Shown here piece by piece: positions 41,729-52,441 of a DNA stretch of 64,000 nucleotides. Positions within the stretch are counted from its first letter, which is position 1; each line of letters opens with the position of its first letter. Made by a program: the position numbers and the translations under genes. Below the pieces are notes generated by a model. The model ran no database searches and was not told where the DNA came from. It saw only the letters and a list, made by a program, of their open reading frames with translations. The stretch comes from Blastococcus sp. TF02A-26 (GTDB taxonomy: Bacteria; Actinomycetota; Actinomycetes; Mycobacteriales; Geodermatophilaceae), in the NCBI RefSeq assembly GCF_003319125.1, contig NZ_QOHG01000006.1:186001-250000 (forward strand), in the 5' to 3' direction.

Positions 41729-42499
41729 ATGATCGAGCTGCGGACACCCGGGGAGCTCGACGCCATGCGGGCGGCCGGGGCGGTGGTCGCGGACATGCAC
41801 GCCGCCGTGCAGGCGCTGGCCGCGCCGGGGGTGCGGCTGACCCAGCTGGACGCCGTCGCGCGCGACGTCCTCGCCGACGCCGGCGCCACCTCCCCGTTCC
41901 TCGGCTACGCGCCGTCGCGGACGACCCCGCCGTTCCCCGGAGTGGTCTGCCTGTCGGTCAACGACGTCGCGCTCCACGGCATCCCCACCCCCCAGGAGCT
42001 GGAGGACGGCGACCTGCTGAGCGTGGACGCCGGAGCGACGCTCGACGGCTGGGTGGGTGACGCCGCCCGGACCTACCCGATCGGCACGCCCCGCCCGGAG
42101 GACCTGGCGCTGGTCGAGACCACGGAGCGGGCGCTGGCCGCGGGGATCGCCGCGGCGGTGGTCGGCAACCGGATCGGCGACGTCTCGGCCGCGATCGGCG
42201 CGGTCGGCCGGGCCGGCGGGTGCGGCATCAACACCGACCAGGGCGGACACGGCGTGGGCCGCTCCATGCACGAGGCGCCGAGCGTGCCGAACGAGGGCCG
42301 CCCGGGCCGGGGCCTGCGGATGCGGGCGGGCCTGGTCATCGCCATCGAGCCGTGGTTCCTGGCCGGAGGGAGCGACGACTACCGGGTGGACGCCGACGGC
42401 TGGACCCTGCGGAGCGCCGACGGCAGCCGCGCGGCGCACGTGGAGCACACGGTCGCCGTCACCGAGGACGGCCCGCGCATCCTCACCGCCCCCCGCTGA
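41729..42499 (+). CDS. map: Type I methionine aminopeptidase
   Basis: This 256-residue metallopeptidase removes N-terminal Met from nascent proteins. Conserved residues are all visible: His in VALHGIP, Asp in LLSVDAG, Asp in VGDAARTYP, His in GGHGVGRSMHEAP, Glu in VIAIEPW and Glu in VEHTVAVTED. ATG 41729 has AAGGGGA upstream. It lacks the N-terminal SH3/zinc extension of some actinobacterial MAPs. Unusually for a housekeeping enzyme, it is paired with a divergent XRE regulator, so this may be a secondary, regulated copy. Confidence 0.92.
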   Translation: MIELRTPGELDAMRAAGAVVADMHAAVQALAAPGVRLTQLDAVARDVLADAGATSPFLGYAPSRTTPPFPGVVCLSVNDVALHGIPTPQELEDGDLLSVDAGATLDGWVGDAARTYPIGTPRPEDLALVETTERALAAGIAAAVVGNRIGDVSAAIGAVGRAGGCGINTDQGGHGVGRSMHEAPSVPNEGRPGRGLRMRAGLVIAIEPWFLAGGSDDYRVDADGWTLRSADGSRAAHVEHTVAVTEDGPRILTAPR

Positions 42500-42500
42500 G

Positions 42501-42538
42501 CGACGAGAGCCCCCTCCCGGAGGAGGGGGCTCTCGTCG
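42501..42538 (+). terminator. Strong hairpin terminator after map
   Basis: A 17-bp perfect stem (CGACGAGAGCCCCCTCC with its complement) and CGGA tetraloop begins 1 base after the map stop codon. Confidence 0.85.
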
Positions 42539-42542
42539 TCGG

Positions 42543-42591
42543 CCCCGTCCAGAGGCTCGCCCCGAGCTAGCGAGGGGTGAGGAGGACGGGG
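42543..42591 (-). terminator. Hairpin terminator after typA
   Basis: Outer stem CCCCGTCC/GGACGGGG (42543-42550 with 42584-42591) and inner stem CTCGCCCC/GGGGTGAG (one mismatch), 6 bases beyond the typA stop in its reading direction. Confidence 0.7.
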
Positions 42592-42596
42592 TCCTT

Positions 42597-44498
<1,902 letters not shown>

Positions 44499-44690
44499 CT
44501 CAGGGAGTTCAGGGGGGTCGGCGCCTTCCGGACACTCAGCCTCGGGGCACCACAGACACCACAGGTAACAGCCGCCGGCCCGGCGACCTTCCCATGGTAG
44601 GGGAAGGACCCCCTTCCCCCTCCGCTCGCGAGCGCGCGAGGGACCCTGCAGGGGGCCTTCGTGACCAGTCTCACCGACCGGCGGAGCAGG

Positions 44691-45020
44691 TCAGGGCCGG
44701 TCGGCGACCACCGCGGTCACACCGGCGGCGGCCAGCGTCACGACGCCGACCGCCAGCCAGGCCGGCCACCCGGCGCCGATGGCCAGCACGTGCGCGAGCA
44801 CGAAGGCGCCGACGTAGAGCCCGCCCAGCCCGAGCGCGGTCGCCCAGCCACGGCGCTGCACCCACAGCGCCGCTGCGGCCGCTCCCCCGGCGAGGAAGAC
44901 CGCCCCGCCGAGCGCGCGGACGCCGGTGCCCTGGGCGATCCCGAAGCCGGCGGCCAGACCGACGGCCACCAACGCGGCCGAGGGGAAGCGGGTACGGGCG
45001 CGGGTCAGCACGGTCGTCAT
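44691..45020 (-). CDS. Small hypothetical membrane protein
   Basis: This 109-residue product begins MTTVLTRARTRFPSAALVAVG and has four hydrophobic segments separated by short basic turns (VQRRGW). No motif identifies a function. It follows the DUF4232 membrane protein at 45048-46406 in the same direction with a 27-bp gap, so the two may be co-transcribed. Confidence 0.6.
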   Translation of the reverse strand: MTTVLTRARTRFPSAALVAVGLAAGFGIAQGTGVRALGGAVFLAGGAAAAALWVQRRGWATALGLGGLYVGAFVLAHVLAIGAGWPAWLAVGVVTLAAAGVTAVVADRP

Positions 45021-45047
45021 TCCCCGAGTCTCCCCGTCAGTGCGTCG

Positions 45048-46406
45048 TCAGTTCCACGGCGGCGCCCACGGGGCGATCCCCCACGTGCCGCCGTCGGCGA
45101 TGTCGAACGGTGCCGGCTGCCCCCGCCCCTCGACCCGCACCTCGACCGGGAGCGCCGACGGGTCGACCGCGACGGTCACCGACTGCGGCGTGACGTCGTC
45201 CGCCCAGCCGGCGTAGGTCCGCCAGGTGAGCAGCGCGTACGCCGAGCCACCCGGGGCGATCCCCACCCGCTGCACCACCGCCGGGCCGCCGGTCGGCACG
45301 CTGCCCGGCTCCACGACCAGCCGCAGCGGCCGGCCGCCCTGCCAGAGGGTCACCGCGGGCACCCCCTCCAGCCAGCAGGGCGCGGCGCCGGCGTTGGTCG
45401 CCTCCACGCTCGCGGCGCGGGCGCCCAGCGCCGCGTCGAAGCCGCCGACCGACAGCAGCAGGTCGGCCGGATCGCAGGGCACGTCGGCGAGGACCGGCTC
45501 CGGCGGGGTGGCCTCGGGCACGGTGGGCGCCGGCGGAACGGGCACCGGCGGCGGGACGGCGTCGGGCGGCGGGTAGGCCGGCTCCGGCAGCGACGGGAAC
45601 GCCGCGACGCGGTCCTGCTCCACGGTCGACGTCGCCGCGACCAGCACCCCGGCCACGATGGCGAGGACGGCGAGGACACCGGCCACCCGCAGCCCCGTGC
45701 CGGCGCGCGCGGTCCGCCAGGGTCCGGCGACGGCCCGGGTCACCAGAACCGCGCCGGCGACCGCCACCCCCTGGGCGAGCAGCACCGCCCACGCATCTCC
45801 GAGGTGGACGCCGGCGAGGGACACAGGCACGGCGGCGGCGAGGCCCGCGGCGCTCGCGGTGAGTCCGGCCGCCCAGCTCCGGCGGGACGAGACCGCCGTC
45901 GCCCACGCGTGAACGGCGGCCAGCAGCACCGCCTCCGCGAGCCACCCTCCCACCGCGACCATCGGGAGCAGGTGCTCGCCGAGCAGCAGCGAGAACCAGG
46001 CGGGCAGCGCCAGGACGACGGTGGCTCCGGCCACCACGGCGGCCGCTGCCAGCGCGTGCAGGCCCGCTGGCCGCGGGCGCGCGGCGGCCCGGGCTCCCGA
46101 GCGCGAGGTCGTCGACGGCAGGGCGAGAGTCAGCAGGACGACGCCCAGGAGGGTGAGCACGCCCCCGGCGCCGACCCACCACCACAGGCCGCGCAGGGCC
46201 GCGTCGAGGTCGGCGGGGCACCCCTCCGGCCGGAAGGCGCACGAGGGTCCGTCGTCCGGGTCGAACCACCCGGGCCGGTAGCGGGAGGACCGCAGCCCGG
46301 CGACGGTCATCCAGACCAGGCCGGCCGCGATCAGTGCGCTCCCCCAGCCGGGGCCCAGTCGTCGTCGCACCGCACACCTCCTCCGGAACCGGTCGGTCCG
46401 CTGCAT
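45048..46406 (-). CDS. Membrane protein with C-terminal DUF4232-like domain
   Basis: This 452-residue protein has about seven to eight membrane spans in residues 20-260. A proline-rich linker (EPAYPPPDAVPPPVPVPPAPTVPEATPPEP) leads to an extracytoplasmic domain resembling DUF4232 (VPCDPADLLLSVGGFDAALGARAASVEATNAGAAPCWLEGVPAVTLWQGG), with two Cys that could form a disulfide. The function is unknown. The linker likely spans part of the cell wall. No clear operon partner apart from the small membrane protein downstream. Confidence 0.72.
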   Translation of the reverse strand: MQRTDRFRRRCAVRRRLGPGWGSALIAAGLVWMTVAGLRSSRYRPGWFDPDDGPSCAFRPEGCPADLDAALRGLWWWVGAGGVLTLLGVVLLTLALPSTTSRSGARAAARPRPAGLHALAAAAVVAGATVVLALPAWFSLLLGEHLLPMVAVGGWLAEAVLLAAVHAWATAVSSRRSWAAGLTASAAGLAAAVPVSLAGVHLGDAWAVLLAQGVAVAGAVLVTRAVAGPWRTARAGTGLRVAGVLAVLAIVAGVLVAATSTVEQDRVAAFPSLPEPAYPPPDAVPPPVPVPPAPTVPEATPPEPVLADVPCDPADLLLSVGGFDAALGARAASVEATNAGAAPCWLEGVPAVTLWQGGRPLRLVVEPGSVPTGGPAVVQRVGIAPGGSAYALLTWRTYAGWADDVTPQSVTVAVDPSALPVEVRVEGRGQPAPFDIADGGTWGIAPWAPPWN

Positions 46407-46461
46407 CGTGCGGCACGTCCTCGTCGACCGGGGAGGCGGCTCGCCGGGCCGGAACGCGCGA

Positions 46462-46491
46462 GGGCCCCGGACGGTTGACCGTCCGGGGCCC
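46462..46491 (-). terminator. Hairpin terminator after the YceI gene
   Basis: A perfect 13-bp stem GGGCCCCGGACGG with its complement and TTGA loop, between the YceI stop (46568) and the next minus-strand gene start (46406). Confidence 0.8.
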
Positions 46492-46567
46492 TTCGGAACG
46501 TGATGGAACGGCCACCCTCAGGGTCCCGCGGCGGGCCTGCGAGTCGCGAGGGGAGGGTGGTCCTCCA

Positions 46568-47131
46568 TCAGGCGGCGCGGAGCACGGCCTCGATCTCGAG
46601 CTCGACGGTGATCTTGTCGCCGACCACGACGCCGCCGCCGTCCATCGGCATGTCGATGTCGACGCCGTACTCCTTGCGGGAGATCTCGGTCTTCGCGCTG
46701 AAGCCGGCGCGGGTGCCGCCGTAGGCGTCCGGGCCGAAGCCGTTGAGCTCCAGCTCCAGGGTGACCGGCTTGGTGATGCCCTTGATGGTCAGGTCGCCGA
46801 CGATGCTCCAGTCGGCGCCGTCGGTGCGGACCTCGGTGGACCGGAAGGTCATCTCGGTGTGGTTGCCCACGTCGAAGAAGTCGGCAGAGCGGATGTGCGC
46901 GTCGCGCTGCTCCTGCCGGGTGTCGATCGAGTCCATGTTGATGCGGGCGGTCACGGTCGACTGCGCCGGGTCTGCGGCGGTGGTGATCTCGCCCGAGAAG
47001 TCGCGGAAGTAGCCGCGGACCTTGCTGACCATCATGTGGCGGACCGAGAAGCCGACGGTCGAGTGGGAGGCGTCGATGTCCCAGGTGCCGACGACGTAGC
47101 CGGGGATCTGGGTGGCGGTGGAGCTGGTCAC
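46568..47131 (-). CDS. YceI-family lipid-binding beta-barrel protein
   Basis: This 187-residue protein is of the YceI lipocalin-like family: GTWDIDASHSTVGFSVRHMMVSKVRGYFRDFSGEI, then NMDSIDTRQEQRDAHIRSADFFDVGNHTEMTFRST and LTIKGITKPVTLELELNGFG. It lacks a signal peptide, unlike E. coli YceI, so it is likely cytosolic. The family binds isoprenoid chains. GTG 47131 has GGAGA upstream; the longer frame runs into the divergent promoter. It is divergent from a MarR-type regulator. Confidence 0.9.
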   Translation of the reverse strand: MTSSTATQIPGYVVGTWDIDASHSTVGFSVRHMMVSKVRGYFRDFSGEITTAADPAQSTVTARINMDSIDTRQEQRDAHIRSADFFDVGNHTEMTFRSTEVRTDGADWSIVGDLTIKGITKPVTLELELNGFGPDAYGGTRAGFSAKTEISRKEYGVDIDMPMDGGGVVVGDKITVELEIEAVLRAA

Positions 47132-47145
47132 GGGATTCTCCAAGT

Positions 47146-47193
47146 GGTTGAGCGTTTGACCTTCTGCCCGCAGAGCGTAGTTGAAGGCTTGAC
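47146..47193. promoter_or_regulatory. Tandem operator-like repeats between YceI and MarR
   Basis: GGTTGAGCGTTTGAC (47146-47160) and AGTTGAAGGCTTGAC (47179-47193) match at 11 of 15 bases, 33 bp apart. The second lies within an imperfect palindrome TAGTTGAAGGCTTGACTA (47178-47195). This is a plausible MarR binding region controlling both divergent genes. Confidence 0.5.
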
Positions 47194-47216
47194 TATTCCG
47201 CCAGTACCCTGAGGAC

Positions 47217-47705
47217 ATGACGTCGACCGTGTCCCCGGACCCCTCCCCGGGCGGAACGCGCTGGCTCGACGCGGAGGAGCAGAAGGCCTGGCGCGCGTAC
47301 CTCTACAGCACCCAGCTGCTGACCGACCGCCTCGACCGCGAGCTCACGCAGGCGACCGGGATCTCCCACGCCTACTACGAGATCCTGGTGGCGCTGTCGG
47401 AGACCCCCGGCCGATCCCTGCGGATGAGCGAGCTGGCCGACCGCTGCCTCTCCTCGCGCAGCCGGCTCTCGCACGCGGTGTCCCGGCTCGAGGAGCGCGG
47501 CTGGGTGCGCCGGCAGGTGTGCCCCGAGGACGGCCGGGGTCAGCTCGCCGTCCTCACCGACGAGGGGTTCGCCGCACTCGAGGCGGCCGCGCACGTGCAC
47601 GTCGAGAGCGTCCGCACCCACCTGTTCGACCAGCTCACCCCGGAGCAGGTCGCCTCGATGCGGGACGTCGGCGAGACGCTGCTGCGCCACCTCGGCCCGC
47701 GCTGA
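47217..47705 (+). CDS. MarR-family transcriptional regulator
   Basis: This 162-residue winged-helix regulator has ISHAYYEILVALSETPGRSLRMSELADRCLSSRSRLSHAVSRLEERGWVRRQVCPEDGRGQLAVLTDEGFAAL, the canonical MarR DNA-binding core with the DxR wing. It likely represses itself and the YceI gene in response to a lipophilic or oxidative signal; one Cys (VCPEDGR) in the wing could act as a redox switch. The start is ATG 47217, divergent from yceI. Confidence 0.9.
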   Translation: MTSTVSPDPSPGGTRWLDAEEQKAWRAYLYSTQLLTDRLDRELTQATGISHAYYEILVALSETPGRSLRMSELADRCLSSRSRLSHAVSRLEERGWVRRQVCPEDGRGQLAVLTDEGFAALEAAAHVHVESVRTHLFDQLTPEQVASMRDVGETLLRHLGPR

Positions 47706-47722
47706 CCGACCCGCGGACGGCA

Positions 47723-47760
47723 GGAACGCCCCGCCGGACCGGAGTCCGGCGGGGCGTTCC
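47723..47760. terminator. Bidirectional hairpin terminator
   Basis: A perfect 17-bp stem starting GGAACGCCCCGCCGGAC with a 4-base loop, between the convergent MarR gene (plus) and substrate-binding protein gene (minus). Confidence 0.85.
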
Positions 47761-47795
47761 GCTTCCCGCTGTGCCGGGCCCTGCCCGGCGGAGGA

Positions 47796-49379
47796 TCAGC
47801 TCTCGGCCAGCCAGAGGCCGTCGACCGGCGTGCTGCCCGATCCGTAGAACCGGATGCCGCCCACACCCTCGCCCGTGACGAGGAACGCCGGGCTCCACGT
47901 GTAGACGATCATCGCGTGCTGGTCGACGAGGACCTGCTGCACCTCGGCGTAGGCCTCGCGCCGCTCCTCCGGGTCGTCGGAGAGACGGCCGCGCTCGAGG
48001 GCGGCGTCGAGGGTCGGGTCGCTGATCCGGTTGAAGTTCGTCGCCGAACCGGTGCCGACCAGCGTGTCCAGGACCGGGCTCGGGTCCACGTAGGCCGCCC
48101 CGTAGATGGTCGCTTCGTAGTCGTTCTGCGACAGCCGGCCGAACCAGCTCGCCGACTCCTGGGACTCCACCGAGACGGTCAGGTTGTCGAACTCCTCGAG
48201 CTGCGCCTGCATGGCCTGGCCGGCCCGGGAGACGTCGCTGTTGTCGCTCGACAGGATCGTGAACTCCAGCGGCTTGCCCTCGTCGGCGAGCTCGTCGAGC
48301 AGTTCCTGGGCCCGCTCGGCGTCCGGCTCGGGGAAGCTCGACGACTCGTCGTAGAGCGCGGAGGTCTCCCGGATCAGCGAGTCCGGCGGCGCGTCGCCGG
48401 CCCCGCCGTACAGGGTGTCGACCAGCGCCTGCCGGTCGATGGCCAGCGTGATGGCCTCACGGGCCCGCGGGTCGTCGAACGGCGCCTTGGAGAAGTTGAA
48501 CATCAGGTTCGTGAAGCCGGAGAAGCCCGCGGGGAGCGTGGTCATCCCGGCGTCCCCGGCAAGCTGCACGGTCTCGTAGTTGTTGCTGATCGCGATGTCG
48601 ACCTCGCCGGCCTGCAGCGAGTTGTACCGCTGGTTGTCGTCGGGGTTGGCCCGGATGACCAGCTCGTCCAGGTAGGGCTTCGGGGCGTCCCAGTAGTCGG
48701 GGTTGGCCTTGAGCACCATCCGGTCCTGCCGCGCCCACGACTCCAGCGTGAACGGCCCCGCGCCGACCGGGTTGGCCGTGAAGGCCTCCGGCCCCTGGGC
48801 GAGAGCGGTCGGGGAACCGACGAAGTTGATGGCCATGATCAGCGACGCGAACTGCGCCGTGGGCTTGGCCAGGGTCACCTCGAGAGTGCGCTCGTCGACC
48901 ACGGTCGTGCTGGCGATCGCCGAGGCCGACGCGACGGTCTGCGACCCGGCGACGGTGCGGTCCTTGGAACGGTCCCAGTTGTACTTCAGGGCCTCGGCGT
49001 CCAGCGGCGTCCCGTCGGTGAAGGTCAGCCCCTCCCGCAGGGTGACCACCCAGGTCGTGTTGTCCCGGTTCTCCAGGTTCTCGATCAGCCCGTACTCGAG
49101 GTCACCCTCGGGCGTGATCTCGATCAGCTGCCCGTAGATCGCGTTGCCGTAGACGGCCTGGGTCACCAGCGAGTTGCTGAGCGAGGCCGGGTCCAGGTTC
49201 GCCGGCTCGGTGACCGCCAGGTAGGTGAGCGAGCCACCCTCGACCGGGTCGCCGCTGGCCTGCGCGCCACTGCCCTCGGTGCCCCCGCCGCCGTCGTCGT
49301 CCCCACCGCACCCGGCGAGCGCGAGCGAAGCGGCGAGTGCGGCAGCGATGAGGGTGCTGCGCCGTCGGGTGAGTTTCAC
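47796..49379 (-). CDS. ABC transporter substrate-binding lipoprotein (SBP_bac_5, dipeptide/oligopeptide type)
   Basis: This 527-residue lipoprotein has the lipobox LALAGCGG (Cys24), a Gly/Asp-rich linker and a family 5 binding fold (GGSLTYLAVTEPANLDPAS; VVTLREGLTFTDGTPLDAEALKYNWDRSKD; NPVGAGPFTLESW). It captures peptides or similar solutes outside the membrane. GTG 49379. It is the last gene after dppB-dppC-dppD-dppF in the same direction, 110 bp downstream, so it is probably the binding protein of this transporter. Confidence 0.9.
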   Translation of the reverse strand: MKLTRRRSTLIAAALAASLALAGCGGDDDGGGGTEGSGAQASGDPVEGGSLTYLAVTEPANLDPASLSNSLVTQAVYGNAIYGQLIEITPEGDLEYGLIENLENRDNTTWVVTLREGLTFTDGTPLDAEALKYNWDRSKDRTVAGSQTVASASAIASTTVVDERTLEVTLAKPTAQFASLIMAINFVGSPTALAQGPEAFTANPVGAGPFTLESWARQDRMVLKANPDYWDAPKPYLDELVIRANPDDNQRYNSLQAGEVDIAISNNYETVQLAGDAGMTTLPAGFSGFTNLMFNFSKAPFDDPRAREAITLAIDRQALVDTLYGGAGDAPPDSLIRETSALYDESSSFPEPDAERAQELLDELADEGKPLEFTILSSDNSDVSRAGQAMQAQLEEFDNLTVSVESQESASWFGRLSQNDYEATIYGAAYVDPSPVLDTLVGTGSATNFNRISDPTLDAALERGRLSDDPEERREAYAEVQQVLVDQHAMIVYTWSPAFLVTGEGVGGIRFYGSGSTPVDGLWLAES

Positions 49380-49489
49380 GAGGCCTGCCTCTGGTCGAAG
49401 GGTCGGAGCTTCCCGGTGATGTACGTCATAGATAGCAATGATTGGTTCGCACGACCGTCACAAGTCGGTCACGAAGCGGGCGGTCGTCC

Positions 49490-50509
49490 TCAGACGCCGG
49501 CCGGCACCCGCACCGTGTCGGCGGTGATCCCGGCGTAGTGGCAGGCCGCGAAGTGCCCGTCGCCGACCGGGCGGACCTCGGGGACCTCCTCGGCGCAGCG
49601 GTCGGTCGCCAGGGGGCAGCGCGTGCGGAAGCGGCACCCCGAGGGCGGGTCGAGCGGTGTGGGGATGTCGCCCTCCAGCGCCGGCCCGGTGAAACCGCCG
49701 GCGGCCCGTCGCCGCGGCACCGAGTCCAGCAGCGCCCGGGTGTAGGGGTGCGCCGGCGCGGCGAACACCGACTCCACGTCGCCGACCTCGCAGATCCGGC
49801 CGAGGTACATGACCATCACCCGGTCGCAGACCGAGCGGACCACCGACAGGTCGTGGCTGATGAAGACCAGCGTCAGGTCGTGCTCGTCCTTGAGGTCGTG
49901 GAGCAGGTTGACGATCTGCGCCTGCACCGAGACGTCGAGGGCCGACACGGGCTCGTCGCACACGATGAGGTCGGGGCGGATGGCCAGCGCCCGGGCGATC
50001 GCCACCCGCTGGGCCTGCCCACCGGACAGCTGCCGCGGGTACAGCGGGCCGAACCGCTCGGGGTCCAGGCCGACGTCGGCCAGCACCCGGTCGGCGGCCT
50101 CCCGCCGCTCGGCCGCGGGACGGCCGGCGATGGTGAGCCCCTCGACGACGAGCTCGCGGACCGACCGCCGCGGGTTCAGCGACGACACCGGGTCCTGGAA
50201 GATCATCTGCAGCTTGCGGCGCAGCCGGCGCAGCGGGCCGCGCTTGGTCGCCGCGAGGTCCTCGCCCCGGTACACGACCCGCCCGGACGCGATCTTCTCC
50301 AGCCTCAGCACGGCCTTGCCGGTGGTCGACTTGCCGCACCCCGACTCGCCGACCAGCCCCAGGGTCTCCCCCGGCCGGACGTCGAAGCTGACGTCGCTCA
50401 CCGCCTGCACCACCCCGCCGGGGGTCCGGTACTCGACCTGCAGGTGGTGCACCGACAGCACGGTGTCGGCGGCGTCGGTCAGCAGGTGCGCCTCGCCGGT
50501 GCCGGCCAT
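49490..50509 (-). CDS. Dipeptide/oligopeptide ABC transporter ATP-binding protein (DppF-like)
   Basis: This 339-residue ATPase has Walker A GESGCGKST, the signature LSGGQAQRVAIARALA, Walker B LIVCDEPVSALDV and switch His in FISHDLSVV. A C-terminal oligopeptide-transport domain has four Cys in GCRFRTRCPLATDRC and AACHY, consistent with the Fe-S cluster of OppD/DppD-like proteins. ATG 50509 with GAGGAGC upstream was chosen over a longer frame. It begins 1 bp after the DppD stop. Confidence 0.9.
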   Translation of the reverse strand: MAGTGEAHLLTDAADTVLSVHHLQVEYRTPGGVVQAVSDVSFDVRPGETLGLVGESGCGKSTTGKAVLRLEKIASGRVVYRGEDLAATKRGPLRRLRRKLQMIFQDPVSSLNPRRSVRELVVEGLTIAGRPAAERREAADRVLADVGLDPERFGPLYPRQLSGGQAQRVAIARALAIRPDLIVCDEPVSALDVSVQAQIVNLLHDLKDEHDLTLVFISHDLSVVRSVCDRVMVMYLGRICEVGDVESVFAAPAHPYTRALLDSVPRRRAAGGFTGPALEGDIPTPLDPPSGCRFRTRCPLATDRCAEEVPEVRPVGDGHFAACHYAGITADTVRVPAGV

Positions 50510-50510
50510 G

Positions 50511-51557
50511 TCAGCTCCTCGTCTCGTCGGCGGGCATGAGCGCGGCGTCCCGGTCGGCCGCGACGCCGCCCGCACCGGGCGGGACCGGGTGGACGCAGGC
50601 GTGCCGGTGCCCGAGCACGCCGTCGCGCAGGGAGTCGGCGCCGGGCACCTCGCACGCGGCGTCGGCCGCGGCGCAGCGAGGGGCGAAGCGGCAGCCGGCC
50701 GGAGGGCGGCGCGGGTCGGGCAGCGCGCCCTCGATGACCCGCATCCGCCGGGCCCGCGGCGCGTCCAGTGACGGCGTGGAGGCCAGCAGCGCCTCGGTGT
50801 AGCGGTGCCGAGGACTGTCGAAGACCGCGTCGGTCGGCCCCTCCTCGACCATCCGGCCCGAGTACATGACCGCCACCCGGTCGGTGCGGCCGGCGACCAG
50901 GCCGAGGTCGTGGCTGATGAGGACCAGCCCCATGCCGCGGGTGGTGCGCACCCGGTCGAGCAGGTCGAGGATCTGGCGCTGGACGGTCACGTCGAGCGCC
51001 GTCGTCGGCTCGTCGGCGATGAGCAGGTCGGGCTCGCAGGCCAGCGCGATCGCGATCATGATGCGCTGTCGCATGCCGCCGGAGAGCTGGAACGGGTAGT
51101 TCGCCAGCCGCCGGCGCGGATCGGGCACGCCCACCTCGGTGAGCAGGCCGACCGCCCGCTCCCGCGCCTCGGCACGGGAGATACCGAGGTGGCGGACCAT
51201 CCCCTCGGTGATCTGGCGGCCGATCCGCACCACCGGGTTGAGCGCGCGGCCGGCGTCCTGGAACACCATGGCGACCTTCGGGCCCAGCAGCGACTGCCGG
51301 ACCCGCGTCGACGCGGTGAGCACGTCGACGCCGTCGAGCAGCACCGTCCCGGAAGTGCCCGCCCGGTCCGGCAGCAGGCCCATCACGGTCCTGGCCAGCA
51401 TCGACTTGCCCGAGCCGGACTCCCCGACCAGGCCGACGGCCTCGCCGGCGGCGACGGTCAGCGACACCCCGTCGACGGCGCGGACCGGACCGGAGTCGGT
51501 GGCGATCCAGGTGCGGAGGTCCTCGACCTGCAGCAGCGGCCGGGTCGGGGCGGTCAT
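50511..51557 (-). CDS. Dipeptide/oligopeptide ABC transporter ATP-binding protein (DppD-like)
   Basis: This 348-residue ATPase has Walker A GESGSGKSM, the signature LSGGMRQRIMIAIALA, Walker B LLIADEPTTALDV and LISHDLGLVAGR. The C-terminal Cys-rich region (GCRFAPRCAAADAAC) is typical of DppD. It overlaps the DppC stop by 4 bp (ATGA). It forms a heterodimeric motor with the DppF-like protein. Confidence 0.9.
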   Translation of the reverse strand: MTAPTRPLLQVEDLRTWIATDSGPVRAVDGVSLTVAAGEAVGLVGESGSGKSMLARTVMGLLPDRAGTSGTVLLDGVDVLTASTRVRQSLLGPKVAMVFQDAGRALNPVVRIGRQITEGMVRHLGISRAEARERAVGLLTEVGVPDPRRRLANYPFQLSGGMRQRIMIAIALACEPDLLIADEPTTALDVTVQRQILDLLDRVRTTRGMGLVLISHDLGLVAGRTDRVAVMYSGRMVEEGPTDAVFDSPRHRYTEALLASTPSLDAPRARRMRVIEGALPDPRRPPAGCRFAPRCAAADAACEVPGADSLRDGVLGHRHACVHPVPPGAGGVAADRDAALMPADETRS

Positions 51558-52441
51558 CGGGTCCGCTCCCCGAAGCGGACCCGCAGCCGGTCGCCGACGA
51601 TGTTCAGCGCCAGGACCGTGAGCAGGATCGTGGCGGCCGGGACGAAGACCAGGTTCGGGAAGCGGGAGATGAGGTCCTGGCCGTCGTTGATCATCCCGCC
51701 CCAGCTGGGGGTGGGGGCCGGGACGCCCAGGCCGAGGAAGCTCAGCGAGCCCTCCGCGACGATCAGCGCCGCGATCACGACCGGCAGGTAGGCCGCCACC
51801 GACGGCAGCACGTTCGGCAGCACCTCGCGCCCCATCAGCCGGGGCAGCCCGGCGCCCATGTTGGTGGCCGCCATGACGAACTCCCGAGACGCCCAGCGCA
51901 TCGTGTTGGCCCGCGCGAGGCGGGCGAAGGTGGGCGTCATCAGCAGGGAGAGCGACACGATCAGCGTCCCGATGCTGGGCCGCAGGACCGAGGCCAGCGC
52001 CAGCAGCATCACCAGCGGCGGGAAGGCCAGCAGCGTGTCGGTGACGAAGGAGATGACCGTGTCGACGACGCCGCGGAGGAAGCCGGCCAGCAGCCCCAGG
52101 AACGAGCCGACGACGAACGCGATCAGGCCGGAGACCACACCGACGAGCAGCGAGGCCTGCGCGCCGGAGACGATCCGCGACAGCATGCTGCGTCCCAGGA
52201 CGTCGTAGCCGAGCAGCCCATCGAGGGAGAGCTCGGGCTTCCCGCGCGGTGGCCCGGCGACCTGTCCGTAGTCGGTCAGCGGGAGGACCGGCGCCAGCAC
52301 CGCGGCCAGCACCACGAGTGCCAGCCAGCCGGCGGAGAGCGCGACCAGCCAGGACCGGTGGGCGCGGACGGCCGGCAGCCGGGGGCCGGGGTCGTCCGCC
52401 GGTTGCAGCGGCGAGCCCACACCGGGGTCGACGACGGTCAT
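51554..52441 (-). CDS. Dipeptide/oligopeptide ABC transporter permease (DppC-like)
   Basis: This 295-residue permease has an N-terminal cytosolic stretch and a first span (WLVALSAGWLALVVLAAVLAPVLPL). The BPD_transp_1 domain includes the OppC-like periplasmic motif GTDxLGRD-related LLGYDVLGRSMLSRIVSGA and the EAA loop (EFVMAATNMGAGLPRLMGREVLPNVLPS). ATG 52441 overlaps the DppB stop by 4 bp; earlier codons in the frame belong to another frame of dppB. Confidence 0.88.
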   Translation of the reverse strand: MTVVDPGVGSPLQPADDPGPRLPAVRAHRSWLVALSAGWLALVVLAAVLAPVLPLTDYGQVAGPPRGKPELSLDGLLGYDVLGRSMLSRIVSGAQASLLVGVVSGLIAFVVGSFLGLLAGFLRGVVDTVISFVTDTLLAFPPLVMLLALASVLRPSIGTLIVSLSLLMTPTFARLARANTMRWASREFVMAATNMGAGLPRLMGREVLPNVLPSVAAYLPVVIAALIVAEGSLSFLGLGVPAPTPSWGGMINDGQDLISRFPNLVFVPAATILLTVLALNIVGDRLRVRFGERTR

